In this document: positions 35,182-43,122 of the stretch, one piece after another
How positions within the stretch are numbered: the first letter of the stretch is position 1
Layout of the letters: each line of letters opens with the position of its first letter
Assembly (NCBI RefSeq): GCF_900115395.1
Contig: NZ_FOWE01000003.1
Coordinates: 186,001 to 250,000 of the forward strand
Direction of reading: 5' to 3'
From: Geodermatophilus obscurus
GTDB taxonomy: Bacteria > Actinomycetota > Actinomycetes > Mycobacteriales > Geodermatophilaceae
DNA length: 64,000 bases
Program-made: the position numbers and the translations under genes
The notes under the pieces: model-generated
The model's database searches: none
What the model was told of the DNA's origin: nothing
The model's input: the letters and a program-made list of their open reading frames with translations, nothing else

Positions 35182-35211
35182 GTAGGGGGTCAACGGTGTT
35201 TGACTCCCTAC
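35182..35211. promoter_or_regulatory. Inverted-repeat operator between CGNR regulator and MFS gene
   Basis: GTAGGGGGTCAA and TTGACTCCCTAC are complementary at 11 of 12 positions around a 6-base centre (CGGTGT). The right arm contains a TTGACT that may double as the -35 of the MFS promoter. Position and symmetry indicate a dimeric regulator site. Confidence 0.55.
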
Positions 35212-35250
35212 TGTTCCGTTCTCCACCTGCAAGTCGAAACGAGTTCCGTC

Positions 35251-36453
35251 GTGCGTACGTACCTGTCCGTCTGGCGCCTGCCGTCCGCCCCCGTGCTCCT
35301 GCTGGCCGGGTTCGCCGGCCGGCTGCCCTCGGCGATGGTCCCGCTGGCGCTGCTGCTCATGGTGCAGCAGCAGACCGGTTCCTACGCCGTCGCCGGCCTC
35401 GCCGCCGCCACCTACGGCCTCGCGATGGCCGCCATGGCCCCCGTCCTCGGCCGGCTGGCCGACCGGCGTACCCCGCGCCCGGTCCTGCTGGCGCAGGCTG
35501 CCGTGTACCCGCTGCTGCTCGCCCTGCTGGTGCTGGCCGTCCTCGGCGGCGCGCCGACGGCGGTCGTCCTCGCCGCGTCGGCCGCCGCCGGCCTCGGGAC
35601 GCCGCTGGTCTCCGGCACCGTCCGGGCCCTGTGGTCGCGGGTCGACCCGCGGGTGCGCACCACCGCCTTCGCCCTCGACGCCACCGCCACCGAACTGGTC
35701 TTCGTGGCCGGCCCCACGCTCGTCGCCGCGCTGGCCGTGTTCGCCGGACCCGCGTGGGCGCTGGCCGTCGCCGGCACCCTGGCCGTCGCCGGCGCGCTCG
35801 CCATCGCGACGTCGACGGCGATGCGCGGCTGGGTGCCCGTGCCGGCCGCGGAGCGCACCAGCGCCTTCGCCACCGTGCTCACCCCCGGCATGCCGCGGGT
35901 GCTGGTCAGCGGCTCGGCGCTGATGCTGGGCTTCGGCGCGCTGGAGGTGGCCATCCCCGCCTTCGCCGACGAGGCCGGGTCCCCGGGCCTGTCCGGCCTG
36001 CTGCTCGCGCTGTGGTCGCTGGGCTCGGTGGCCGGCGGCCTGTGGTTCGGCGCGCGCGTGGTCAGCGCCTCGCTGCCGCGCCAGTACCGCTGGCTGCTGC
36101 TCGGCGTCACCATCGGCCTGGCGCCGCTCGCCGCGGCGTCGAGCCCCTGGGTGCTCGGCGCGCTGCTGTTCCTCGGCGGGACGGCGATCGCGCCGACGAT
36201 GACCGTGCAGAGCTCGCTGGTCGGCGCGCTGGCGCCGGCGCACGCCACCACCGAGGCCTTCACCTGGCTGTCGACCATGGCCACCGGCGCCTCGGCGCTG
36301 GGTGCGGCCCTCGGCGGCGCGCTCATCGACGGCCCGGCCGGGGTGACCGGCAGCCTGCTGCTCGCCGTCGGCGGTGCGGCGGCGGCCGTGCTGGTGACCC
36401 TGGTGCCCGGCCGTGCCGCGCCGGCGCGGGAGCGCCAGGCGGTCGCGGCCTGA
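35251..36453 (+). CDS. MFS transporter (drug/metabolite exporter type)
   Basis: 400 residues with twelve predicted membrane helices and the inter-helix GRLADRRTPRPVLL loop (MFS motif A) after helix 2. It has a repeated-fold second half starting near 215. Probably a proton-driven exporter. The substrate is unknown. GTG 35251 is preferred because the first helix begins a few residues later. Codons further upstream would fall within the operator. It is paired divergently with a CGNR regulator, a common arrangement for inducible efflux, and followed by a strong terminator. Confidence 0.88.
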   Translation: MRTYLSVWRLPSAPVLLLAGFAGRLPSAMVPLALLLMVQQQTGSYAVAGLAAATYGLAMAAMAPVLGRLADRRTPRPVLLAQAAVYPLLLALLVLAVLGGAPTAVVLAASAAAGLGTPLVSGTVRALWSRVDPRVRTTAFALDATATELVFVAGPTLVAALAVFAGPAWALAVAGTLAVAGALAIATSTAMRGWVPVPAAERTSAFATVLTPGMPRVLVSGSALMLGFGALEVAIPAFADEAGSPGLSGLLLALWSLGSVAGGLWFGARVVSASLPRQYRWLLLGVTIGLAPLAAASSPWVLGALLFLGGTAIAPTMTVQSSLVGALAPAHATTEAFTWLSTMATGASALGAALGGALIDGPAGVTGSLLLAVGGAAAAVLVTLVPGRAAPARERQAVAA

Positions 36454-36458
36454 CGCTC

Positions 36459-36492
36459 GCTCCCGGCCCGGGGCACCCCCCGGGCTGGGAGC
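36459..36492 (+). terminator. Strong terminator after the MFS gene
   Basis: A 15-bp stem with one G-U wobble and a CACC loop, starting 5 bases after the stop codon. It also isolates the tRNA genes that follow. Confidence 0.75.
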
Positions 36493-36506
36493 CGCCCGCG
36501 GGGCGC

Positions 36507-36515
36507 TGGTAGTCT
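36507..36515 (+). promoter_or_regulatory. Extended -10 promoter (TGG-TAGTCT) for the tRNA genes
   Basis: TGGTAGTCT combines a TGN extension with a TANNNT -10, about 35 bases before the tRNA-Ser 5' end. It overlaps the region just after the MFS terminator. Confidence 0.4.
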
Positions 36516-36550
36516 CTCCTCTCGGTGGTACCGGGGGAACTCGGACCCCG

Positions 36551-36639
36551 GGAGGCTTCGCCTAGTCCGGTCTATGGCGCCGCACTGCTAATGCGGTTTG
36601 GGTTAATCCCCATCCCGGGTTCAAATCCCGGAGCCTCCG
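36551..36639 (+). tRNA. tRNA-Ser (anticodon GCT)
   Basis: Acceptor stem GGAGGCT (36551-36557) pairs with AGCCTCC (36632-36638), with discriminator G at 36639. The anticodon stem CCGCA/TGCGG encloses CTGCTAA, giving anticodon GCT (reads AGC/AGT). The T arm has CGGGTTCAAATCCCG. The long variable arm (89 nt in total) is typical for tRNA-Ser. CCA is not encoded. Confidence 0.96.
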
Positions 36640-36661
36640 CGCACGACAACTGAACACCCAC

Positions 36662-36734
36662 GCACCCGTAGCTCAACGGATAGAGCATCTGACTACGGAT
36701 CAGAAGGTTAGGGGTTCGAATCCCTTCGGGTGCA
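36662..36734 (+). tRNA. tRNA-Arg (anticodon ACG)
   Basis: 73 nt. Acceptor GCACCCG (36662-36668) pairs with CGGGTGC (36727-36733), discriminator A. Anticodon stem TCTGA/TCAGA encloses CTACGGA, giving ACG, expected to be edited to ICG to read CGN codons. The T arm has GGGGTTCGAATCCC. It follows tRNA-Ser by 22 bases and is probably co-transcribed. Confidence 0.96.
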
Positions 36735-36753
36735 CGTCTGGTTGAGACAGCGC

Positions 36754-36786
36754 CGGCCCCCGTCCCCCTCGTGGGAACGGGGGCCG
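36754..36786 (+). terminator. Terminator after the tRNA pair
   Basis: A 9-10 bp perfect stem (CGGCCCCCGT/ACGGGGGCCG) continues with CCC/GGG pairs around a short loop. It lies 20 bases after tRNA-Arg. Confidence 0.7.
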
Positions 36787-37072
36787 ACGTCTGTCCGGGG
36801 TCGGCCCCGGTGCCGCTGTGACGCACCGCTCACCGGCCCGGGTCCACCCCGACGGCGCGCTGCCGAGGACCAGGGGTGGACGGGGGTCTTCCCCGATGCC
36901 GCCGTCCGCGCCGCGCCGCGAGGCTGCTGCCGCTCCCGGGGACCGGCTGTCGGGTCAGCCCGACACCGGACCGACCGGCTGCCCGGATGGGCCGGCGACC
37001 CCGCGGAGAGCAGGTTCGACGACGGCACCCGACCGTTCGCCGGACGGTCCCGCGACCCGACAGGAGACGACC

Positions 37073-39298
37073 GTGCAGACACGCGGCAACCTCGCCGCCC
37101 GGATGGGCCGCTGGAGCGCCCGCCACCGGAGGGCCGCCGTCCTGGGCTGGCTGGCCTTCGTGGCCGCCGCGTTCCTCGTCGGCCAGGTGGTCCCCCGGGG
37201 GGAGCTCACCGCGGCCGAGCAGACCCTGGGCGCGCCGGCCCAGGCGCAGCGGGTCCTCGAGGAGAACGGCTGGGAGGAGCCGGCCTCGGAGATGGTCCTG
37301 GTGCAGCGGGACGCCGGCGTCCCCGAGGCCGCCGCCACCGCCGCGCTCACCGACCTCGTCGAGACGCTCCGCGGGGTCCCCGAGGCCACGGACGTGGTGA
37401 GCCCGCTCGACGGTGCCCCGCTGGTGTCGGCCGACGGCCGCTCGGTGCTGGTCACCCTCGACGTCGCCGGGGACAGCGCGACGGCCGACGAGCGGATCGG
37501 GCCGATCCAGGACGCCGTCGCCGCGGTCGCCGACCGGCACGACGACGTGCGGGTCGAGCAGTTCGGCGGCACCAGCGCCGACCTCGCGCTGGGGGAGACC
37601 CTCGACGCCGACTTCCAGCGCGCCGAGCTGCTCTCCGTCCCGATCACGCTCGTGGTGCTGCTGGTGACCTTCGGCGCGGTGGTGGCCGCGCTGGTGCCGC
37701 TGGTCTTCGCCCTGACGGCGTTCCTCGCCTCGCTGGGCCTGCTCAGCCTCACCAGCCAGGTCTGGCACGTCGACCAGACCGCGCAGATCGTCATGCTGCT
37801 CATCGGGCTGGCCGTCGGCGTCGACTACTCGCTCTTCTACCTCAAGCGCGAGCGCGAGGAGCGGGCGAAGGGCGCCGGCCCGGCCGACGCGCTCGACGTC
37901 GCCGCCGCCACCTCCGGCCGCTCGGTGCTCATCTCGGGCATCACCGTCGTGGTGGCGATGGCCGGCATGTTCCTCACCGGGTTCTCGGTGTTCACCGGCG
38001 TCGCCTCGGCCACCATCCTCGTCGTCGCCGTCTCCGTGCTCGGGTCGCTGACCGTGCTGCCGGCGACGATGGCCTGGCTCGGCGACCGGGTGGAGAAGGG
38101 GCGGATCCCGTTCCTGCGCCGCCGGGAGGCCGGACCCGGCCGTTTCTGGCCGGCGGTGCTGGGCGCCGTGCTGCGCCGGCCGCTGGTCGCCGCCCTCGCC
38201 GCCGGGGCCGCACTCGTCGCCCTCGCCGTCCCCGCGCTGTCGATGGACCTGCGCAGCGAGGGCGTGCAGGACCTGCCGCAGGACCTCGCGGTCATCCAGA
38301 CGTACGACCGCATCACCGAGGCGTTCCCGGGAGGCCCCTCCCCGGCGGAGGTGGTGATCGAGGCGCCCGACGTCGAGGCCCCGGAGGTGCAGGCGGCCGT
38401 CGCCGAGCTCCGGGAGCGGGCCCTGGCCACCGGGCAGGTCAGCGAGCCGATCGGGGTCGAGACGAACGAGGCGGGCACGGTCGCCGTCGTCTCCGTGCCG
38501 CTGGTCGGCGACGGCGAGGAGCAGGCCTCGCGCGACGCGCTGGCGACCCTCGCCGACGACGTCGTGCCCGCCACGGTGGGGGAGGTGGACGGCGTCACCG
38601 CGGTGGTCACCGGCGGCACCGCCTACTCGGTCGCCTTCGACGAGCTCATGGCCGACCGCACGCCGTGGGTGTTCGGCTTCGTGCTGGTGCTCGCCTTCGT
38701 GCTGCTGCTCGTGTCGTTCCGCTCGGTGACGGTGGCGGTCACCGCGATCGTGCTCAACCTGCTCAGCGTCGCGGCGGCCTACGGGGCGATGGTGCTGGTG
38801 TTCGAGGAGGGCGTGGGCGCCGACCTGATCGGCCTCGACCGGACCGGGGCGATCGTGAACTGGATCCCGTTGTTCCTGTTCGTGATCCTCTTCGGCCTGT
38901 CGATGGACTACCACGTCTTCATCCTCAGCCGGATCCGCGAGGGGCACGACCAGGGCCTGCCCACGCGGGCGGCGGTGGCGCGGGGCATCACCTCGTCGGC
39001 GGGGGTGGTCACCAGCGCCGCGGTGATCATGGTGTTCGTCTTCCTGACCTTCGTCACCCTGTCGATGACGAGCATGAAGCAGATCGGGCTGGGGCTGGCC
39101 ATCGCGGTGCTGCTCGACGCCACCGTCGTCCGCGCGGTCCTGCTGCCGGCGGTGATGCAGCTGCTCGGCCGGGCCAACTGGTACCTGCCCCGGTGGCTGC
39201 GCTGGCTGCCCGAACTGCAGCACGAGCCGGCGGCCGCGGCCGTCCTGCCCGGGCCGCGGACGGCGCCGGAGGACAGCCTGGCGACGACGCGCGGCTGA
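37073..39298 (+). CDS. MMPL-family RND transporter
   Basis: 741 residues with the classic MMPL plan: one N-terminal helix, a large extracytoplasmic loop, a five-to-six helix block, then the same again. The motifs VDYSLFYLKREREER (first half, near 252) and LSMDYHVFILSRIREGHDQG (second half, near 610) contain the Asp-Tyr pairs used for proton transfer. In actinobacteria MMPL proteins export lipids, glycolipids and siderophores. The GTG start has AGGAG 8 bases upstream. The stretch 36787-37072 between the tRNA terminator and this start contains no gene or promoter that I can support. A strong terminator follows. Confidence 0.9.
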   Translation: MQTRGNLAARMGRWSARHRRAAVLGWLAFVAAAFLVGQVVPRGELTAAEQTLGAPAQAQRVLEENGWEEPASEMVLVQRDAGVPEAAATAALTDLVETLRGVPEATDVVSPLDGAPLVSADGRSVLVTLDVAGDSATADERIGPIQDAVAAVADRHDDVRVEQFGGTSADLALGETLDADFQRAELLSVPITLVVLLVTFGAVVAALVPLVFALTAFLASLGLLSLTSQVWHVDQTAQIVMLLIGLAVGVDYSLFYLKREREERAKGAGPADALDVAAATSGRSVLISGITVVVAMAGMFLTGFSVFTGVASATILVVAVSVLGSLTVLPATMAWLGDRVEKGRIPFLRRREAGPGRFWPAVLGAVLRRPLVAALAAGAALVALAVPALSMDLRSEGVQDLPQDLAVIQTYDRITEAFPGGPSPAEVVIEAPDVEAPEVQAAVAELRERALATGQVSEPIGVETNEAGTVAVVSVPLVGDGEEQASRDALATLADDVVPATVGEVDGVTAVVTGGTAYSVAFDELMADRTPWVFGFVLVLAFVLLLVSFRSVTVAVTAIVLNLLSVAAAYGAMVLVFEEGVGADLIGLDRTGAIVNWIPLFLFVILFGLSMDYHVFILSRIREGHDQGLPTRAAVARGITSSAGVVTSAAVIMVFVFLTFVTLSMTSMKQIGLGLAIAVLLDATVVRAVLLPAVMQLLGRANWYLPRWLRWLPELQHEPAAAAVLPGPRTAPEDSLATTRG

Positions 39299-39304
39299 CA
39301 CGTC

Positions 39305-39332
39305 CGGGGCGGTCCCCGCGGGGACCGCCCCG
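39305..39332. terminator. Bidirectional terminator between MMPL and DUF6194 genes
   Basis: A perfect 13-bp stem (CGGGGCGGTCCCC and complement) with a 2-base centre between two convergent stop codons. It serves both directions. Confidence 0.75.
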
Positions 39333-39339
39333 GCGCGCG

Positions 39340-39807
39340 TCAGGACACGGCGTCGCGGCGCTCGCGGCGCGTCCGAGCCCGGGCGTGGGCGCTGCGCAGC
39401 AGGTCGCGCACCACCGCCTCCGTCCGCGGTCCCGGGTCGACCACGCACACCCAGCCCAGGCCGCCGTACGCCGGGTGCGCCAGCACCGTGTCCGTCGTGT
39501 CCGCGGCGGGCTCGTCGCCGGCCGGCTCGCGCGGCCCGCGGCCGACCAGCGCCGTGAACTCCTCCCGCGAGACCCCCACGTTCACGCGGAAGGACCCCGG
39601 CCGGTCGAGGCCCGCGGGCGGCTCGCCCGGCTGGTCCCTGGTCACGACGGTGGCGAACGGCTGGGTCCTCGGGACGACGCCGTCCGGGGAGACGTAGAGG
39701 AAGACGTCGCCCCACGCCCCCTCCGGGGAGCCGTCGCCGGGCCCGGGCCGCAGCACCAGGACCTCACCCAGCGGGGTGACGGCGTCGATGATCTCGTCGA
39801 TGCTCAT
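39340..39807 (-). CDS. DUF6194-like protein
   Basis: 155 residues starting MSIDEIIDAV. Elements LVLRPGPGDGSPEGAWGDVFLYVSPDG, TQPFATVVTRD, LDRPGSFRVNVGVS and HPAYGGLGWVCVVDPG match what I recall of the DUF6194 family, whose function is unknown. It is a soluble, single-domain protein. The ATG at 39807 has GAGGGC upstream. It is divergent from a tandem MerR regulator with 63 bases between the starts. That gap contains GGAGGG/CCCTCC arms (39837-39852) around TCGG, a possible operator, so the regulator may control this gene. Confidence 0.75.
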   Translation of the reverse strand: MSIDEIIDAVTPLGEVLVLRPGPGDGSPEGAWGDVFLYVSPDGVVPRTQPFATVVTRDQPGEPPAGLDRPGSFRVNVGVSREEFTALVGRGPREPAGDEPAADTTDTVLAHPAYGGLGWVCVVDPGPRTEAVVRDLLRSAHARARTRRERRDAVS

Positions 39808-39870
39808 GCCCTCGAGCGTGACCTGGAAGTGCTTGTGGAGGGTCGGCCCTCCGCAGGAGGCGGGGAGGGC

Positions 39871-40578
39871 GTGACAGGTCTCCACCGGCCCCTGCGGACG
39901 GTCGACGTCGCGCGGCGGGCGGGGTGCTCGGTGCAGCAGGTGCGCGACCTCGAGGCCGACGGCGTCCTGCCCGCGACGACCCGGACCGCGGCCGGGTACC
40001 GCGTGTTCACCGACGTGCACGTGCAGGCGGCGCTGGCCTACCGCTCCCTGGCGGTCGCCGTCGGCCCGGTCCGGGCACGCGAGGCGGTGCGCGCGGCGCA
40101 CCGGTGGCCGGCCCCCGACCTGCTGCGCCTGCTCGACGCAGCCCACGCCGGGCTGCACACCGAGCGCCGCGACCTCGCGCTGGCCCGGGAGGCCGCCGCG
40201 TCGATCAGCGCCGAGCCGGTGGACGACGTCCGGCCGTCGGACTCGATGGGCGTCTCCGAGCTCGCCGCCGCGCTCGGGGTGCGCCCCTCGACCCTGCGGC
40301 ACTGGGACGCCGAGGGGCTCGTCGTCCCGCGGCGGACGGCCGGTGCGGCCCGCCGCTACTCACCCACCGACGTGCGGGACGCGCGGATCGTGCACCAGCT
40401 CCGCCTCGCCGGGTACCGCGTCGGACCGCTGCGGGCGCTGCTGCCGGAGCTGCGCGGCGCGCGGCGGCGGGAGGACGTCCTCGCCGCGCTGGCCGCCCGG
40501 GACGCCGACCTCGACGCCCGCTCCCGGGCGCTGCTCGACGCGTCGTCGGCGCTCGCGGCGCTGCTGCGGGAGCGCTGA
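39871..40578 (+). CDS. Tandem MerR-type transcriptional regulator (two HTH domains)
   Basis: 235 residues with two MerR winged-helix domains in one chain. The first (about 10-70) reads RTVDVARRAGCSVQQVRDLEADGVLPATTRTAAGYRVF. The second (about 128-195) reads MGVSELAAALGVRPSTLRHWDAEGLVVPRRTAGAARRYS followed by the usual coupling helix (HQLRLAGYRVGPLRALLPEL). Normal MerR proteins have one such domain and dimerise, so this could bind as a monomer or with double footprint. No metal-binding Cys set is present at the C-terminus. An AGGAGGCGGGGAGGG tract precedes the GTG. Divergent from the DUF6194 gene. Confidence 0.85.
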   Translation: MTGLHRPLRTVDVARRAGCSVQQVRDLEADGVLPATTRTAAGYRVFTDVHVQAALAYRSLAVAVGPVRAREAVRAAHRWPAPDLLRLLDAAHAGLHTERRDLALAREAAASISAEPVDDVRPSDSMGVSELAAALGVRPSTLRHWDAEGLVVPRRTAGAARRYSPTDVRDARIVHQLRLAGYRVGPLRALLPELRGARRREDVLAALAARDADLDARSRALLDASSALAALLRER

Positions 40579-40627
40579 GGGTGTGGGGCGGGGGGCCGGT
40601 CCTGGCGGTCTGGCCGCGTTGGTCGAT

Positions 40628-40645
40628 CCTCCCAGCAGTGGGAGG
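40628..40645 (+). terminator. Hairpin after the MerR gene
   Basis: CCTCCCA and TGGGAGG flank GCAG, 50 bases after the stop. Probable terminator. Confidence 0.5.
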
Positions 40646-40676
40646 CCAATCGTTGCCGGCTGCCCCCGCCCTGCCA

Positions 40677-40700
40677 CCACTGTGAGCGCCGTCACAGTGG
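40677..40700. promoter_or_regulatory. Perfect CRP/GlxR-type palindrome (or bidirectional hairpin)
   Basis: CCACTGTGA and TCACAGTGG are exact complements around GCGCCG. The core is TGTGA-N6-TCACA (40681-40696), the consensus bound by CRP and by actinobacterial GlxR/Crp. It lies 4 bases from the stop of the Usp gene and downstream of both convergent genes, so a terminator function is equally possible. Confidence 0.45.
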
Positions 40701-40704
40701 GGCG

Positions 40705-41574
40705 TCAACCCCGGTGCGGCGTGTCGGCCGCGTCCTCCGTCCCGCGCGGCACGACGACCACGGGCACCGGTGCGGCACGCAGGATGCGGGTCGCCGTCGA
40801 CCCGAGGAAGACCCGGGCGACCGGCCCCAGCCGCGACGAGCCCACGACCAGCAGGTCCCCGTCGGACCACCCTGCCGCGGCCACCGCACCCGGCCACCCG
40901 GCGCCGCGTGCGACGACCGTCTCCGGCGCCCCGGGCAGGGTCGCCGCGACGGCGTCGAGCCCCTCCTGCGCCTGCCGCGCCCAGGCCGCGCTCACCTCCC
41001 GCTCGACGTGCAGCCCGGTCTCCGACGGCAGCAGGGGGTCGCGCTCGGGGGCGAAGGTGACCAGCCGCAGCGGCACGCCCCAGGCCGCCGCGGCGCGCCG
41101 TGCCCAGGTGAGGGCGGCGCGGGAGCGGTCGGTGCCGGCCCAGGTGCAGGTCAGCCGGGTCACCCGCTCGCCGGGCGCGCCCGCCCGCGCGGCCAGCGCG
41201 AGCGGCACGGGGGAGGAGCGCAGCAGGTGCTCGGGCACCGCGCCCTCCCGGCCCAGCACCAGCAGCGAGCCGCCGACCTGGCCCACCACGGTGACCAGCC
41301 CGGCCGGCACCGACGGTGCCTCGACGGCCACCGTGGCCACGTCGGCCACGCCGGCCGCGCGCAGCGCGAGGGCCGCCCGGCCCTGCCGTGAGCGCACCAG
41401 CTCGGCGACCCACGTGCGGTACTCCCGGTCGACCCGGGGGTCGGGGAAGCCGCGGGCGGTCACGGTGGCCACGACGACGTCGTCGCCGGCCGTGCGCGCC
41501 AGCAGCGCCGTCAGCCGCAGGTGGGCCTCGCCCCGCTCCTCCAGGTCGGCGGGGTGCCCGACGACGAGGGTCAC
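40705..41574 (-). CDS. Tandem universal stress protein (two UspA domains)
   Basis: 289 residues comprising two UspA-like alpha/beta domains, about 1-140 and 145-285. Only the second keeps an ATP-site-like loop (VVGSSRLGPVARVFLGSTATRIL) and a VPVVVVPRG end. The first has the degenerate VLGREGAVPEHLL. Usp proteins support survival in stasis or stress. The GTG start overlaps the stop of the amino-acid permease gene (GTGA), and permease-Usp pairing in one transcript is a known actinobacterial arrangement. Confidence 0.88.
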   Translation of the reverse strand: MTLVVGHPADLEERGEAHLRLTALLARTAGDDVVVATVTARGFPDPRVDREYRTWVAELVRSRQGRAALALRAAGVADVATVAVEAPSVPAGLVTVVGQVGGSLLVLGREGAVPEHLLRSSPVPLALAARAGAPGERVTRLTCTWAGTDRSRAALTWARRAAAAWGVPLRLVTFAPERDPLLPSETGLHVEREVSAAWARQAQEGLDAVAATLPGAPETVVARGAGWPGAVAAAGWSDGDLLVVGSSRLGPVARVFLGSTATRILRAAPVPVVVVPRGTEDAADTPHRG

Positions 41575-43025
41575 CGGGGCTCCCGCAGCCGGGAGTGGGT
41601 GCGCGAGTAGGTCACGTAGACGACCGCCGCGACCGTCAGCCACCCGGCGAACAGCAGCCAGGTGACCCCGGGCAGGCCGGAGAGCAGGTAGAGGCAGAAG
41701 GCGATCGAGAGGAGCGGCACCGCCGGGTAGGCGGGCACCCGGAAGCCGCGGGGCAGGTCGGGCCGGGTGGACCGCAGCACCATCACGCCCACCGACACGA
41801 CGAGGAAGGCCACGAGCGTGCCCATGCTGGTGAGGTCGATGAGGAAGTCCAGCGGCACGAAGCCGGCCAGCAGACCCACGAACAGCGCGACGGCGACCGT
41901 GCCGCGCACCGGGGTGAGCGTGCGCGGGTCGACCCGGGCGAACAGCGACGGGATCAGCCCGTCGCGGCTCATGGCGAACAGGATGCGGGTCTGGCCGTAC
42001 ATGGTCACCAGCGTCACCGAGAAGATCGAGATGACGGCGCCGGCGGCCAGCACGATCGCCGGCCACCGCGAGCCGGTGACGTCCTCGAGGATCACCGCCA
42101 GTCCGGCCTCCTGGCCCTCGAAGGCGCCGGCGGCCTGGGCGCCCACCGCGGCGACCGCCACCAGCAGGTACACCGTCGTGACCACCACGAGCGAGCCGAT
42201 GATCGCGCGGGGCAGCGTCCGCCGCGGGTCGCGCACCTCCTCGCCGGCGGTGGAGACGGCGTCGAGGCCGATGAAGCTGAAGAAGATCGACGACGCCGCG
42301 ACGCCGATCCCGGCCGCGCCCAGCGGCGCGAACGGCGACAGGTTGCCCGCGTCGAAGGCGGAGAGGGCCACCGCGGCGAAGAACAGCAGGACGGCGATCT
42401 TGAGCACCACCATCACCGCGTTGGCCCGCGCCGACTCGCTCGCCCCGCGCACCAGCAGCAGCGCGCACAGCGTCACCAGCACGATCGCGGGCAGGTTCAC
42501 CACCCCGCCGGCGCCCGGCGCGAAGGACAGCGTGTCGGGGATGCGCAGGCCGACGGTGTCGTCGAGGAGCTCGTTGAGGTACTCGCTCCAGCCCACCGAC
42601 ACCGCCGCCGAGCTGACGGCGTACTCCAGCACCAGGCACCAGCCGACGACGTAGGCGACGAGCTCGCCGAGCGTGGCGTACGCGTAGGAGTAGGAGGACC
42701 CGGCCACCGGGATCGTGGAGGCCAGCTCGGCGTAGCAGAGCGCGGTGAAGCCGGCGGTGACGGCGGCCAGCACGAAGGAGACGATCACCGCGGGGCCGGC
42801 CTCGGGGACGGCCGTGGTCATCACGAAGAAGATGCCGGTGCCGATGGTGGCGCCGATGCCCAGCCCCATGAGCTGGCCGACGCCCATCCGGCGGGCCAGC
42901 GCCCTGCCGCCGCGGTCGCCGGCCCCGGTCGCGGCGGCCCCGTCCGCACCGGCTCCGGTCTCCTCGACCATCTCGGCGACCGGCTTGCGCCGGAACAGCT
43001 GGTTGCCTGCGGGTGGAGCGCTCAC
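41571..43025 (-). CDS. APC-family amino-acid permease (cationic amino-acid transporter type)
   Basis: 484 residues with a hydrophilic N-terminus of about 45 residues and twelve or more membrane helices. The helix 1 motif GLGIGATIGTGIFFV is the unwound substrate-binding segment of APC transporters. FSFIGLDAVSTAGEEVRDPRRTLP (helix 6 and loop) and YGQTRILFAMSRDGLIP are typical of the CAT subgroup. A proton- or sodium-coupled amino-acid importer is the likely role. GAGGAGG lies just before the GTG start. It is first in a two-gene unit with a Usp protein. Confidence 0.9.
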   Translation of the reverse strand: MSAPPAGNQLFRRKPVAEMVEETGAGADGAAATGAGDRGGRALARRMGVGQLMGLGIGATIGTGIFFVMTTAVPEAGPAVIVSFVLAAVTAGFTALCYAELASTIPVAGSSYSYAYATLGELVAYVVGWCLVLEYAVSSAAVSVGWSEYLNELLDDTVGLRIPDTLSFAPGAGGVVNLPAIVLVTLCALLLVRGASESARANAVMVVLKIAVLLFFAAVALSAFDAGNLSPFAPLGAAGIGVAASSIFFSFIGLDAVSTAGEEVRDPRRTLPRAIIGSLVVVTTVYLLVAVAAVGAQAAGAFEGQEAGLAVILEDVTGSRWPAIVLAAGAVISIFSVTLVTMYGQTRILFAMSRDGLIPSLFARVDPRTLTPVRGTVAVALFVGLLAGFVPLDFLIDLTSMGTLVAFLVVSVGVMVLRSTRPDLPRGFRVPAYPAVPLLSIAFCLYLLSGLPGVTWLLFAGWLTVAAVVYVTYSRTHSRLREPR

Positions 43026-43122
43026 GCGGACCTCCTCGACGGGGAGCCGGCGTCGTCGGCGGCGGGCGGGTGGCGACCACCGTGACCCAGGCCGGCGGGG
43101 ACGGCCACTCCTGCTCCGGGGC

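Noticed and set aside
34501..36243. Upstream extension of the PAP2-kinase frame to 36243
   Set aside because: The extension runs antisense to the CGNR gene's neighbour and through the MFS gene, and is low complexity. The PAP2 N-terminus and the TAACGT box place the start at 34491.
36551..36734. tRNA-Ser/tRNA-Arg pair considered as an integration site of a genomic island
   Set aside because: No integrase, no repeated tRNA 3' end, and flanking genes have the same codon use as the rest of the window.
36830..39715. 961-codon open frame on the - strand across the MMPL gene
   Set aside because: The MMPL protein on the + strand has full family motifs. The antisense product is a His/Arg/Gly-rich low-complexity chain typical of GC-driven shadow frames.
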